This document shows positions 10,230-22,612 of a stretch of DNA of 64,000 nucleotides, piece by piece. Under the pieces are notes generated by a model, which did not search any database, had not been told where the DNA came from, and saw nothing but the letters and a program-made list of their open reading frames with translations. Position 1 is the first letter of the stretch. The number at the start of each line of letters is the position of its first letter. The DNA is from Jaapia argillacea MUCL 33604. Taxonomy: Eukaryota; Basidiomycota; Agaricomycetes; Jaapiales; Jaapiaceae. The translations under genes and the position numbers were made by a program. Location of the stretch: contig KL197709.1 of assembly GCA_000697665.1 (NCBI GenBank), positions 845,877-909,876 of the forward strand, read 5' to 3'.

Positions 10230-11542
10230 CTACGATCTCTTCTTTCCTCGTCCAGAAATCTTGTTCGTCTCGGGTGCATCCAAGAACCCTCCCAACTCGA
10301 GGGCGTTGCGAGCAGCTTGGTTGATATGCTTGAAGCGATCCGGTCCAAGGTGAATACCGCCAAAATACCGAGTCACCACCACCAACACATTGTTGACTTC
10401 CTGGAGACATGGACGTTGGGTCAACGAACAGGGGAACTGGAATACATTGAATTGAGCTTACCAAGATTTGCAACAAGTGAGCTATACGCCCTCCAGCGGC
10501 AGTTTCGCCGTCGTCGTCGTTGTCTGCAGACTCATTCAGATACATCGACCAAGAAATGACGGCAAACCAACCTTGATGCAATGTGGCGCCGACTTGACAT
10601 CGCCATGCATTGATAATAGGGTGTGCCGCTCGAGCTATCCGCCGGTCCGACATCAGAAATGATAAAATTAAAGGCACCTGCACAGGGTCACCCTCAGCGA
10701 TATGCATTATGCATAATGAGCCACACTCGACGAACCTGAGAAGGATCAGATATTCGACACGCGCGGCCGATGAAAGAACTCTTTCGATCCGTGATGGGTT
10801 CTGACACGACCATCTCGATACCGTCAGGCAAGGCAGTTACCACTTCCTCGAAAGAGTCCATAACGGCTGCCGAACACTTCGATTTCACCTCTACCCGCTC
10901 TTGCCCACCCCGCTCATCCTCTCGAATAATCTCCCCCATCTTTTCGACACTTAACCGCTCTCCGTACCACTGCTCACATCTCTCCAGGACATTTTGCAAC
11001 CCGTCAAAAACACACACGTTGGCATCTCCAGGACTCCATTCAACTCCATTCTTGGAGATATATGTCTTCAGGATTGACCCAAAGAGTGACGAGTCCACGC
11101 CATACGCCCCGATGTATCGAGAAAGTAGTTGGAGCTGAGGGGGTGCTGACGAGGGATACGAGGGGGGTAAAGACACCAGGACCCGAATGGATACCTCCTC
11201 ATGAGGTGAGGGAAGACTGTTGACTGTTCTTGTTAACCGGTAAATGTACTTGGATGGAAGGGAACTCACACCAGTGTTACCTCGTAGCGAATGGTTCCGC
11301 TGTTTTCACGGCTATGTGCTCGTGAACCATTATCCTCTGTGGATGGGTGATAGATCTTAATGGAATTGTCTCCGTATATGGATTGTAACACTGCATAAAG
11401 ACCACTCTTAGAATCCTACCGACGATGTAACCGTGAAGATATCCAACCAATCCAGAAGAATCGTACCAAGTATTTCGGATGCAACAGGCTCCTGGTGAGG
11501 ATCGGCCATCAGATGTTCGATAAGTTCTTGTATATCCTCCAT
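10230..11542 (-). CDS. yih1: Yih1/IMPACT homologue (RWD plus UPF0029 domains)
   Basis: Minus-strand, multi-exon. The N-terminus (MEDIQELIEHLM) leads into an RWD domain: EILVLQSIYGDNS, IRYEVTLV and SLPPSYPSSAPPQLQLLSRY. The C-terminal half is the UPF0029/IMPACT domain: SEPITDRKSSFIGRACRIS, INAWR, DDDGETAAGGRIAHLLQIL and NVLVVVTRYFGGIHLGPDRF, followed by a basic tail (GRGKKRS). Yih1/IMPACT binds Gcn1 through its RWD domain and restrains Gcn2, so it damps the amino-acid starvation response. The exon joining CTGGT to AACAG restores the RWD frame (TLVTVNSLPSP). Length and domain order match the family. The start at 11542 is the first ATG in frame with the RWD exon. Confidence 0.9.
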
Positions 11543-14500
11543 CGCCTTGTTCTGCTCGGGTTTTTTGGATTAGATGGGAATATGTGAGCCTCTGGCGTCG
11601 AGGGAAAGGGTAGCAAAGAAGATAATCGAGATTTGCGGCATGGTGGAAACTGGAAATCCATGCGATCGCGACTTGCCTTCCGCCTCGTCACCTTGGTTTG
11701 GTGGTCAACACTTCCAACGATGCACACACTTGCTTGTCGTTGTCGAAAGTGACAGCGAACAGGATTTCTTGAATCATCCATCCCCTGGAGAGTTCCTTTC
11801 GATCTCAGCCTCTGAATCCGAATCCTCCTGACATGGCACGCTCCAACCCACCATTTCTTGCAGTTCCTAACGACGAGCTCAGACTGTCTGGTCTGGTCCT
11901 CGATATCTCTCCCCGGACTGGCTGGAAATGCCTTATGCGTCCTCGAAGAACCGGGCGGAAAATTTATGATCTCTGTTTCAGATTTCCCAATCCTTGAACT
12001 GTCGTGAGTCTGCTTTGACTCTCCAAGAAAGGGCCACAATTGAAAAGGCTCATCGCCCACGCCCTCTCGCTGCAAAATACTTGATACAATCGCCAATATG
12101 CGCCTTAATCGACCATCCATGATGCAGGTGTTATCCCCTGAAGTCTCCATCTCATCCGACTGGCCGTGTTTTCGATGGGTGTACGGCTCCGAAGCAGATA
12201 GCAGGGGCGGACACGTATCTGAGTGATGCGGAGGTCTCGGGAAAAGTCGACCAAATCACTGCCAAGGACAAATTATTTCCCCAAGGTTCGTCCATTCAGA
12301 AACACAACAACCAGTCTGCCCTTGAGGATAATTGATGATTGTCCACCTCTTTGAACCAGGGGGTCGAGGGTCGCGGGCTCTCCTTCCCTCGCATCAACCG
12401 AGGCTGCTGGCAACCCCCGGAATCCGTTTACCTGCGCGCTTCTCGCCCATTTTCCTTGCTGCGTCCAGCATGCCACACCCCTTTCCTCCACAGATCCTTG
12501 GCCAGAGTTTGGCCCGTGGGTGCGTCTGAGAACACGCCAACTCAACGCTCAATCAATTGTACTATTTTGCGCCGTTGTATTGCGCTATATACCTCGGTTA
12601 CGCCGTACAGGGTGGTGGGAGGGGCGGCCCGGGGTAAATTCGTTCCGCGATTGATCTTCCCAACTGATACGTGTGGATTCCCCCACTCTGTCGTGCTCCC
12701 ATCCCGCGTCGATACGTTGCAGGCGGCACCACTGGTTTCGCGGGAGACGACTTGGCGTCATCTCTCATTTTCACATGCGACGATCCTGGGTCTTGGCCAG
12801 AGTCCCTTCTAGTCCCTTGCAGCGAACCCATAGCGGGGATCAGGAAGCATCAAGGATGAAGGGTATATTCTGCGGTTCGTTTCCCTCCGTTTGATAGAAA
12901 TCGCTCAGGTTTTTTGAAGAAGATCTCTCGGGCATGCCCTTGCTAGCAAAAACCTGGCTACTTGCTTCAACAGTACTGTCCGTTGAAACCCAGACCAGAC
13001 CTCTGATGGCCGATCTGTTGGACAGTTGCCGCACCGTGAAGCTACGTCCGAAACCACCAAAAGCTCTCTCAACTATCGTTTCTCCCCTGTGAGTATTCGT
13101 TTCATACTTACCACGACTGGTAATATGACACTACGTTATCCCGTGTCCAGACATCGGCGCCACAGGCCCGAGGCCGCAGAGTTCATTCGCCTCCAGAGGA
13201 TAACACTATTGCCCTTCTAATTTGACGTACCCCACTTTGAGACTAGCAACCTTGAAGATTATTGCTCCAGCAGTCATCAAGAGCCACCGACACTCAGAAC
13301 TTTCTTTATCTTCCGTTCCACCGCCGCTTCAGTCGACTCTGAGTCTGAAGGCAGTTTGATGAAATTGTGGAAACACCTGGCTCTGGAAGTGAGACGAGGC
13401 ATTAATTTTTCTACTGATTGTCCGAGAAACCACCATGTATTGGTGTCATCTCATTGAACCCGCGGAGAAAGAATAGGTGCAGGGTACCGCAGATCCTGCG
13501 AAGGCCAAAGTTGCCCAGAGAAAATTGATGGATATATGCGGTTGTCTTGTTCAGAACCTTTGAGTTCACGAAAAAATCTGTTTGTCCGCCATTTACACCC
13601 GAGAATCTAGGTGCATCCCACATCACTAAGGGGAAAGACGACTTACAGTGGTAACTTAGTGTGGGGAGCCGTCAACGCACCCACCCCTTGCACAGCCTGT
13701 GAGAAGTGATGCGTAACAAAAATACCATCAAATGTCGTCAGGCCAGGTGCAATCCAGGGAACTGCCAGTAAAAATGGCACCGTTTGTGGAAGCAGCTTGG
13801 CGAGTATTAGAACCGAGCGCAAAGGTTGACTGAGGGTAGTCTGAGGGAGCGATTATGATGGGACGCGAACGACAGCTTGGTCTGTGAGGTGAGAGTGGGG
13901 ACAGCACGCCGGTGCGTCGGATCGTACAAGGACTCATCATCACGATGGTGAGCAGAGAGACAGAAAGGAATGTTGATCGCGAGGACATTATTAGGCAAGA
14001 ATAGCAACGAATGGCCTTCCGTCGAGAGATGTGATGAGAGTGTGGATACATGGTTCATGTGGACTGTTCGCACGTATACATAGCCTTCGACGACTTGTAG
14101 GGACTTCATCAAGGACCTCAGAAGCGGAGAACGATGACATCCTCAGGAACATGGGATGAAGGGAGAGTAGAGCTCTGATATCATCGGTTTCAGGTCTCGG
14201 TGGGAAGGGCGAAGGGAAGTCATCAACGAGACTTCGTAATAATGTGGTAAGGGTGAAACACAAGATGATGCTCGAGAAATAACTTCAGGTTGCCACGGGG
14301 GATGGTCAAGTCGGCCGCCAAAGCGAAGGAGAGAACCAACAACGGCTCGGGATTCCATTGCCCTCTTTGGGTGCCAAACGTTGTGCATAATAGAGGGATT
14401 GGCCGATCAGGGTCAATGACTTGAAATATGGCCAGAGAGATGGACAAACATACGGGCGTTTCAGATCAACAAATGGAGAAGGACATATGTTCAGCGCAAA

Positions 14501-15479
14501 CCCAGCCTATTCCATATAATAGTGTAATCGGGGGTAGAGTGGGTTTGTGAGTTGGCCAGAATATCCAATCCTTTGGGATACGTAGTGGGTGTGCCACAGG
14601 AACGAAGGATGACAGGCGATAGACACTAGAGTCAGTCCATGGCGGTGGCAGACAGTACTGAGTCGTTCCGAAGTAGATGATAGGACCCAGAGGATTACTC
14701 TACAGATGCAGATGTTCGCGTACCGCACTCCTCAGCCAGGGGTTTGGCGAAGAAGGCCATGAGGTAGCACGAGGTGAGCAGGAAAGTCAATCGGATGAGC
14801 GGTTCCGTGAGCGCAGATTCGAGATCATCCGGTCGGCTGGGAGATCGATCGATAATTTGAGCGTGGCGGATCGTCCATCTGAACCATGTTGATGTGATTA
14901 TGGCTGGCGAAGATGACTTTCAACACCTTTCGCAATCGGCATCCTTGACTGCGACTCACCTCAGATCAACGCCTGCTCCTCTGCTTTGAGAGTATGTCAA
15001 AGTATTTCAAATAATCATCGAAAGCACCGTCGGAAAGAGAGCCTCAGAAAACTGTGGCTACAGACAACTTATTGAAGACAGAACCGGGGTTTTCTGTAGT
15101 ATTCCAATTGGCCGTGGTCGTCCGAAGGTATTTGTAGATCTGGAGTGAAGAAAATACTTCTAAGTTGTAGTTGCAACGAGAAACCCTTCGGAAGAGCAAG
15201 ATGCTGCATGCACGCGGCGCTGGACATTTTGGGTGAGGTGATGCGCCGGCGTTTGCCGAGGTCCTTTACTCCAACCTTCTCCCGGTCTGTGTTGTTACAG
15301 GATTTTCTGCTTTTGACGGAATTTGGAGGTGCAATATTGGACTGAAGTGTTCTCCAGACAACTCTCGCTCGATATCTCATCGCGATCTTTTACCTCCTCG
15401 GAGTCTTGTCGCTTCTGGGATAGTGCGATTAATCAGCAAACCTTTCATCTCAACATCACTCCTAGGCTCAGTGTCCAAT
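11543..15479. other. Gene-poor stretch with coding-like fragments only
   Basis: Almost 4 kb without a gene I can build. A 213-residue minus-strand frame (12150-11509) has no recognisable motif and overlaps the Yih1 start. On the minus strand between about 14,890 and 13,410 there are protein-like, hydrophobic stretches (e.g. LIRLTFLLTSCYLMAFFA; LLVLSFALAADLTI; LLPQTVPFLLAVPWIAPGL) in changing frames with stops between them. They may be exons of an unrecognised membrane protein or remains of one. The 12.2-13.4 kb part shows nothing convincing. Confidence 0.4.
13411..14890 (-). pseudogene. Possible decayed or unrecognised membrane-protein gene
   Basis: Several short minus-strand frames look protein-like and hydrophobic, in the order RHAQIIDRSPSRPDD / LIRLTFLLTSCYLMAFFA (about 14,870-14,745), PTHKPTLPPITLLYGIGWVC (about 14,550-14,490), VCLSISLAIFQVIDPDRPIP and LVLSFALAADLTIPRGNLK (14,450-14,280), LLPQTVPFLLAVPWIAPGL (about 13,800-13,745) and a last block ending near 13,411. 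I could not join them with good splice sites into one protein, and the family is not recognised. It may be a dead gene, a fast-evolving membrane protein, or chance. Confidence 0.25.
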
Positions 15480-17347
15480 ATGTCTGGGGTACCAAACATG
15501 GAGGAAGCGGCTGCCATAGCTGCGGAATATATCTCAAGTGAGTATCATTCGTGTCGAACAAGTGTCTCGTTCGCCTTTGGCAGTGGACTTGACAGAATGT
15601 CTGAATTCTCGTAACATTCGTTTAAATCGCTTCATCCAATCTCTCTTTCGAGCATTATGAGCATTATTGACGTCAGCTTAGCTCTGGATAACCTGCCTAA
15701 TGAAGTCCAGTTTATACTGTCAGAGATACGATACAAGGACACCAGAACTCAAGGTACGACATGTCAGCTATCACCCCAAGTTCACTAATGACGATCCCGC
15801 CACTCTTCGCATACCACTACTCGTCCCATGAACCAATTGAACTTCTTTACTTGAACACTTGTGCTTATCTCCACTGTCTACCCGGAATCGGCATAATCTT
15901 GCCACCTCCCGTCCGAATCCCTCGTGTTTTGGATCATTGACGTGTCAACAAACTGATGCAATCAATCTCGAATTTACTCCACTGCGCTGCACTGCCTGAA
16001 TGTATTTGGTTCCACATCTTGCGTGCCGTCCGTATTCCTTCCCCCCACCCCCGTAGAACTCCAGCGAGAGATTCAGAAAGAGACCTCTCGATATGTCAGA
16101 CAATCCCTTCCCGGTAATCCGTCGCCCTCCGCACCTTCTCCATCGCCATCGCCAGCGACCCCTAACCCCAACGGCACCAGTGGACCCAGTACCACTGCCT
16201 ACCAGGCGAAGATGACGGCTTCCTACGCCCAGATCGAACAACTAGCCAATGAGAAGGTTGCTCTTGCCAAGCGCATGGCCGAGTTGATACACCGCGCCAA
16301 AGCCAAACTGGACTTCGATCTAGCCCGGGTGCTGATCGCTCAAGGCGAGGTGGATCCCTCTAGTACGGGCGTTGGCGCGGTTGGCAGCGGTATAGGATGG
16401 GCCGCCGGTTATGGCGTCGGCGTTGGAGGCTTTGGACAGGCACCTGTGCCCCAGGCCCCCAACGTGATAGCATTGTCAAGCGCGCTTGGTAGAAATCCCG
16501 TCCGCGAGGTTAACGAAAGGCTAGCTGGTTCCATTGCACTCCCTGAGATTCCCAATATCGGAGCAGGCGCTGTACCGCAGAAGAGTGTGTCGTCTTCTTT
16601 TGGTGTTTTATAGCTTCTGACCTAGACTACAGAGAGGAAATTGGGAGCGCAAACATCTGTGACTTCGATCAAGCTGCCTTCGCCCTCACCTGCCCCCTCG
16701 TTTGCCGTTCAGCCTGCGCGACCTTCTAAACTCTCCCAACAGATTTACATCCCTTCCAGCAGAGGCCGCCGAGCGGCAGCAACCACCATTAAACTAGAAC
16801 AGGAAGAAGAAGAAGATGCTGAAGGTGAGGACGATCTAGAAGGTGAGGGTGAGATCGAAGGTGTAGAGGGCGAGGAAGGAGAAGAAGCTGAGGGAGAGGA
16901 CAAAGAGTTGTATTGTTTCTGTCAGAAACTGAGTTACGGGGAGGTACGCCCTTCCTTCACAAACCCATAGGCACAACTGGGCTGAGAGCTCATTTCATCA
17001 TCCTTTCGCAGATGATTGGGTGTGACAACACTGGCTGTCGATACCAATGGGTAAGTACTCCATTTCATTTCCTGTTCTTGGAAAATACGGGGCTTTGTCC
17101 CATATATTTCCCCTTTGTGCACCCCAGTTGCAGTCCCCGCCTCTGTCAGAGCCACTAACTTGTCCTTTCACATTTACGTCAGTTCCACCTATCCTGCGTC
17201 AACCTCAAGCCCCCACTGCCTGAAACGTGGTACTGTGACGAATGCATCAAGAACGGAGATGCCAAGCCGGGCTATACCGCGAACTCCGCCAGCACTGGCG
17301 GTAGTGGAGGCTCAGCAGCGTCTGCTCGAAAGAGAAGCCGGAAGTGA
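15480..17347 (+). CDS. ING-family protein with C-terminal PHD finger
   Basis: Six exons: 15480-15537, 15682-15753, 16057-16584, 16633-16943, 17012-17050, 17183-17347. The N-terminus has the ING fold (EYISTLDNLPNEVQFILSEI, RYKDTRTQELQREIQKETSR) followed by a helix with IEQLANEKVALAKRMAELI. The middle is Gly/Pro-rich. The junction at 16584/16633 creates a basic PQKKRKLG nuclear-localisation-like motif. An acidic stretch precedes the PHD finger: CFCQKLSYGEMIGC, CRYQWFHLSC and WYCDECI, the Cys4-His-Cys3 order that reads H3K4 methylation in ING proteins. The tail is Ser/Gly-rich and ends ARKRSRK. Yeast relatives (Yng1, Yng2, Pho23) are subunits of NuA3, NuA4 and Rpd3 complexes; which one this is cannot be told. 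The second intron (303 nt) is unusually long for this locus. Confidence 0.88.
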
Positions 17348-20300
17348 GTCAGCCGCTCACCTTATTCCCCTCCCTTTCTCCCGGCTTTCACGCTATTCCC
17401 TTCCGGCTTTAACGGTCGTTGGCGTGTCTTCACGGCGTTTGTTCAATCTTCAGACCGAGAGGTCAGGGTCCGTCGGTATGAACATACATGGTAGCCCTTG
17501 TTGTTTCGACTTCCCATGTATATAGACGCCCTTCGATATAAAGTGCGATTTCCCGCGGCGATTAGCAAGCCCCTCGGATTCTGGCCCTTATTTTTGTCGT
17601 GCTACAGACTGTCCGTGCCTGGTGCTCCTTGTTGCTTCTAATGTCTTTTTATTCCTCTCAGGCCCGGGTCGCGACAACCTTCGCAGCCTCATCGGGGATT
17701 TTTGTTGTAACCGGTGCTCAAAAGTCGTGGAGGTGCGAGCACTGTTCAGGCGATTTATACACGGTTCCCAAGACTGTACATATGTTACGATGATCGGGTA
17801 CGCGCTGTGCAGTACATGCAGCATCGTGCCGACCGGCGCTTGTTGTGAATTTATTGTTGTTCGCTACGATGAGGGGACCTGCGGAAGGCCGAGCATCCAG
17901 TGAATAGACTTCCGATAAAATTGGAACGGGCAGGTGAGTAGGTTCAATAGCTGTTTTGGGGGTCTATGATGCTGTGCTACATGCGGACCGTGCAATGCAC
18001 ATGCGGATTCGTGGACGTATCGATAGGAGCGGGTGGGTACGTACATTTCCAGCTACGTTACTGCTGGGCTCCTCAACTTGACGTATGGGGATTACAACGC
18101 CGGTGAGCTGGATGGACCAATTTGAACTTACAATGGACTTTGTCAGGAAGGGGTCGAGCGTTTGAGATAGAAGACCGCCTCTTCATCTGAGCCACCCGAC
18201 TTGAAGAGCTGGGTCTAAGCTCTCAATGCCGGTACACCCATTCTGGACGGCTGGGTTCTTGAGAGTTGCCAGGACCATGAGGTGAATATGAATTTACCAG
18301 CGGACTTGCAGTGCTTATCTCTTTGGCGCGGAGGCAAACTCGCCTCGTCTTCTAGTCCTCTTCCGCAGCGTGGTGGGGGAGTGATCGGGGAGAAAGGACC
18401 CACGACGTTGACTCAACAAGCTAGAACACCCACCGAAACGGCTGGTACGCAATACTCGCCCACGCGACAGTGAGCCTCGAACTTGCCTTGGACAAATTCA
18501 CTTCGCGTCCCTTCTCTCCATGAAACTTCCTCCCCCTCCATTTCCCCTGACCCCTCCTTTAAGCTTTCTTTCCAGGCCTGCCTACCTGCTTGTGTTGTCC
18601 CCCACGACTCAGCTGGTTTGCAAATATTTCTATTCACTACGAGCGATTCTTTCGCGTTCCTCTCAACCTTGGTTGTACACTTCATTCTTCAATCTCCGTA
18701 GTCTCCCGATACAACCGAGATGTTAGCGTTTTGTTCTTTCCCTGATTTTCCTCCTTCGTCGAACTCCAAGAACTCAGCTTGGGTTTCCTCTTTCCTTACT
18801 AGAGCCGTGTGGCGAGGGAACACTACTTCTTGCGGCGCCCTGATTCAACCCCAAAAGATCGAAGCCCTGGGAGCTCTCCCGTGAAGCATCGACGTAACAC
18901 CCACCGATTCTAATATTTGTATTCACCAGCCACAATCCTCTGAGATCGCCCAGGATCGCCTGCGCTTAGGCTTGTTCCTGACCGATGTTTCTGCGTCGTG
19001 GGCATATCGGATGCTTGTCTCAGTCGACGAGCACAAACGGAGGAGTAACCACGGTGCTTCAAGGCTGTGCCATTCAGTCGCCCATGACTATCAGATAAGT
19101 ACAGGAACTGTGCAGCGGCCGGATTTCTGGGAGATTTTGGAAGGATGGGGCTAAACCCAAGAAGTTCTGAAGAGGAAAAAACATACATCTAGATTTCGAT
19201 GTCGGTAGATGCCGCGCCGAGGAAGCCATGTTTACTTGCCGGCCGACGCCAAGGATGACATGCCGTGGCGCGGTGGCTGTTGAGGATCTCAACAATGCTG
19301 TATACCGATGGACGGAGATAAGACCCAAGACCTTTGCAGGCACTTGGAATGCGTGTTGCGGTGGGGAAGGGGAGTGGGTGAAACAGGTAAGCGACCGAGT
19401 CTATGCGACGGATGAAACACGACGCTCGGAAGCAAAATTCATGCATGCTGACCATCGGCCGAGCATCGTACGGTGGCGAGGACTAGGAGGGTCGACGCTC
19501 TGGCAAATGGGTTACACTTTTGTGCTGCGTGACTTCCTCGTGTGGTCTCGACCTTTGCGATCGGTTATGACGGTGCCGGTACACGTTTTGTATAGAGCGG
19601 GTGACCATGGGTACCAGGACAACGATTGGCTCACAACCTTGGGTGTTTCGTATCGATTTCGAATGTCGCGCCAAAGAGTGCCAGCGCATATCCTCAGTTC
19701 GAGGGCGATCAACAGTCCCAACAATCCGCGGATGGGAAGCGCACTTGCAGCAACATTTCATTATGGAGACCCACTTGCATTGGCTGGGATTTGGAAACTC
19801 CTCGGTCTGTTCTGGCTCTGGAGTGGTCGGTTATGTACAAATGGTGTAACTTTACAGGGCTCCTCGAAGTGATTAGCGTGTATGTAAATGGCGTAATGGG
19901 GGTTAGCACAGGTGCACAGTCCGACACCTCGTCGGCGGTGGGTGGGGAGGGCGAATGGAAGAGCCAAATTGCTGTGTTCCTCGGGCGGTCGCCTTGGAGG
20001 GTTAAATGACGTAAAGGGGCGCCCGAGGAGCGTGGCAAGGACAATCAGCAGCGAGCGGCTGACTGTCCGAGGATATGTGGGGTAAATTGGCGGGCAAAGT
20101 ACAAGGAAGGAGCCAGGACTGGTAGGGTAAACTACTGTAACGAGAAGGATGGATCGAGCTGGTGACAGTGCCGGAGAAGAATGGAGAGTTGAAACCTGAC
20201 TACGATACACGATGTGCCAATTCACGGTGAAGGGGCCGCTTCAGGTCTGTGATATGGCGGTGGTTAGGGGGTGGAGGGGAGGCAGTAGACAAAAGGAAGG

Positions 20301-20751
20301 AGACGCCTCGTGGATTATTGTAGAACAAGCAGTGCAGAACAAGAGGAGAGGGGGAGCTACGGCACGAGGGTACGCAGTGGAGACATAGCAACGAAGCAAA
20401 AGGGGAAATGGTGAGGATGAGCGTGGGAGGATGAGTGAGTCTGGTTGTGCGGAAGAAGGCACGGAGGTATTTGAAGCACGCGTTGGCAAGGTCCGATAGC
20501 AAGGCGATTCCGCTGTGTCGGATTTGACAAAAGGCCTATGCCTCTCTGAGCGAGAAGAAGGACCCCGGACAAGGCCCCCGCGACCCCCGTGAAGAGCACA
20601 GGCTATCCAGATCTTTGGGTCGCGAAGGCTGTCAAAACCAATTTGTCGGGCTTGTCGTTTGTTGGACCCTGAACATCTCTCGTACTCGCTTCAAAAGGAA
20701 CAAACAAAACGGTTGATCGCTCTCCGACTTGTCAACATCTCCTCCCCTGCA
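17348..20751. other. 3.4-kb gene-free region upstream of GATA factor
   Basis: No protein family or consistent splice structure is visible on either strand. A pyrimidine-rich tract at about 18,480-18,790 resembles a fungal promoter or leader. The longest frame (19228-19872, +) has no motif. The spacing fits a large regulatory region, a long spliced 5'UTR for the GATA gene, or an unrecognised noncoding transcript. Confidence 0.4.
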
Positions 20752-22612
20752 ATGGACTTTGATTCTGCTCACTACGATCCCCAGTTTGACGTTCCTTTCG
20801 ACAACTATACCGCCTACTCAGACTCCTCGTCCACCCCCAGAACTCCCTCGCCTCCATCCTCCATGGCCTCCTCCATTCACGACGACCAACACCCGCAACA
20901 ATTCAAGTCTTCATTTGACTTGGACCCTCTGAGAAACATTCTTGCTGATCATGCATCCGAAGATGTTTCCGCTCATTCAGTTTGGCCCAGTGTACATCAT
21001 TCCTCACCGAGTCCCTTTTCTTTCCAACCCCCATCGCAACGGAGCTCGTTGTTACAAGAGTTGTATGATCATGACCTCTCGCCGGAGCAGCCGTTTGCGG
21101 GTGTTCAGCAGTCAGACAACTATCTCAACCAGTCCGCCGACCCTTCCTTTGTGAACGGGAACGCTCATTGGTCCCGCCTGCAACATCAGCAACAGCAGTT
21201 GCAGTTGACACAGCCCCGCCAGCTTCAGGATCCTTCAATGCTTCGGCGAGCAACGTTTCCATACGTTCGCCAGGAACGAGAGGACCATTGTACACCTACA
21301 TTCCTCGGCCCCGATAATTCTTCCTCCGGCCAATCCGCTCTCCTTGGCCCATACGCTTCCCGCACCGACGCCCTCTACGGCGAGCCCCTACCCCTTGAAC
21401 TCCACAATCATTCCCAATTTCCCATCCACTCGTCTCCCCATACATCGTATCACGAATTTAATGACGACCCTAATGTAAAACTAGAAGAACCCTCCCATAT
21501 AATTGTACCCTCGCAGTCCTCCTTCTACCAGCGACCCACCTCTTCGTCCTCATCCGGATCTCGATCGTCATCCACATCCCACTCCTACTCGCACCCCCAT
21601 TCGCATCATTCACAATTGGGGCAAATGGGACACTCGTCGCCATATCATCACCCCCTCCACCACCCCACCACTGCCCACCTCGCATACACACTTACACCCC
21701 ATGGACTGCCCGTCCAACACACGGATGATGCCGCATCCAAGGAGACTCAATACCTTCGCCGGCGTTGCTTCAATTGTCACACCACCGAGCCCCCGTCCTG
21801 GCGTCGCTCCACACTTAATCCGGGCAAGATTGTTTGCAATAAGTGTGGTCTCTATGAGAGAACGCATCTGCGACCCCGTCCATTACGGTTTGACGAGCTG
21901 CGTGCCGGTGGGAAGGCGAGAAAGGGAAGCGTCAGCGCGGGGTCGGGGAGTGCCGCGAAGGGGAGCCCCAAAGTGAAAAAGGAAAGGGAGTTTGCAAACG
22001 GGGCGAACTCGATCTCGAGAAGGAGTTCGGTATCGAGTACCACTAGCTCGGTTCACTCCGGCAGTGGTGCGAACAGTGATTGGGACGATTCTGGTAAGTT
22101 CTCCGTGTTTTTTGTCCTGATCTCCACCGGATACGAACATGTCACTGACTCGTGTGTTTCCGTTAGTCTCCGTTCACTCTTCACCCTCGAATCCTTCCTC
22201 TGGCTTCCCTTCGCCTTCCACGCAAACTTACAGCATCCCGCCATCAACGCCACCCCAACTGACGCAGTCTCCTTCCGCGCCTTCCTCTGCGATTCGCCTC
22301 CCCAATGCTCCTCTCAATGACATTGCTGCCACCTCCCAAGCTATCCCGACTCCCAGAAAGGCTGCTACCACCCCCAGCTTTGAATTCGACCGAACGCAGG
22401 AGTTTCTGAGAAGGGGTAGTCTCCCTGCTCAATTGTCTTCCTCGCTTTCGGGTTCTCCGAGAATCCATCAAGGTCGTCCAATTGTGTCATCGCAGCACTA
22501 CGCAGCCCAGATTCAAGGCGTTATTGGTGCAAACGCAGAGACTGGATGGCAGAATATCGACATGGGCAGGAGCACTCCCGCCAAGGAAGAAGTCCTCATC
22601 GGCGCCTCCTGA
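20752..22612 (+). CDS. GATA-type zinc-finger transcription factor
   Basis: Two exons (20752-22093 and 22167-22612), about 595 residues. The N-terminal ~330 residues are Ser/Pro/His/Gln-rich, as in activation regions, starting MDFDSAHYDPQFDVPF. At about residue 339 is one GATA finger, CFNCHTTEPPSWRRS...VCNKCGLYERTHLRPRPL, with 19 residues between the cysteine pairs instead of the usual 17 or 18. Basic residues follow (RAGGKARKG, KVKKERE). The C-terminus is Ser/Pro-rich and includes FEFDRTQEFLRRGSLPAQL. It should bind HGATAR sites in the nucleus. The finger is not of the AreA nitrogen-regulator type, so the biological role is not assigned. ATG 20752 is the first in-frame ATG; the frame is open about 90 bases further up without one. 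Confidence 0.9.

Noticed and set aside
11509-12150. 213-codon minus-strand frame
   Set aside because: Overlaps the Yih1 start in another frame, is Arg/Ser-rich without motifs, and lacks splice support.
19228-19872. 214-codon plus-strand frame in the gene-free region
   Set aside because: No recognisable domain and atypical composition; most likely chance.
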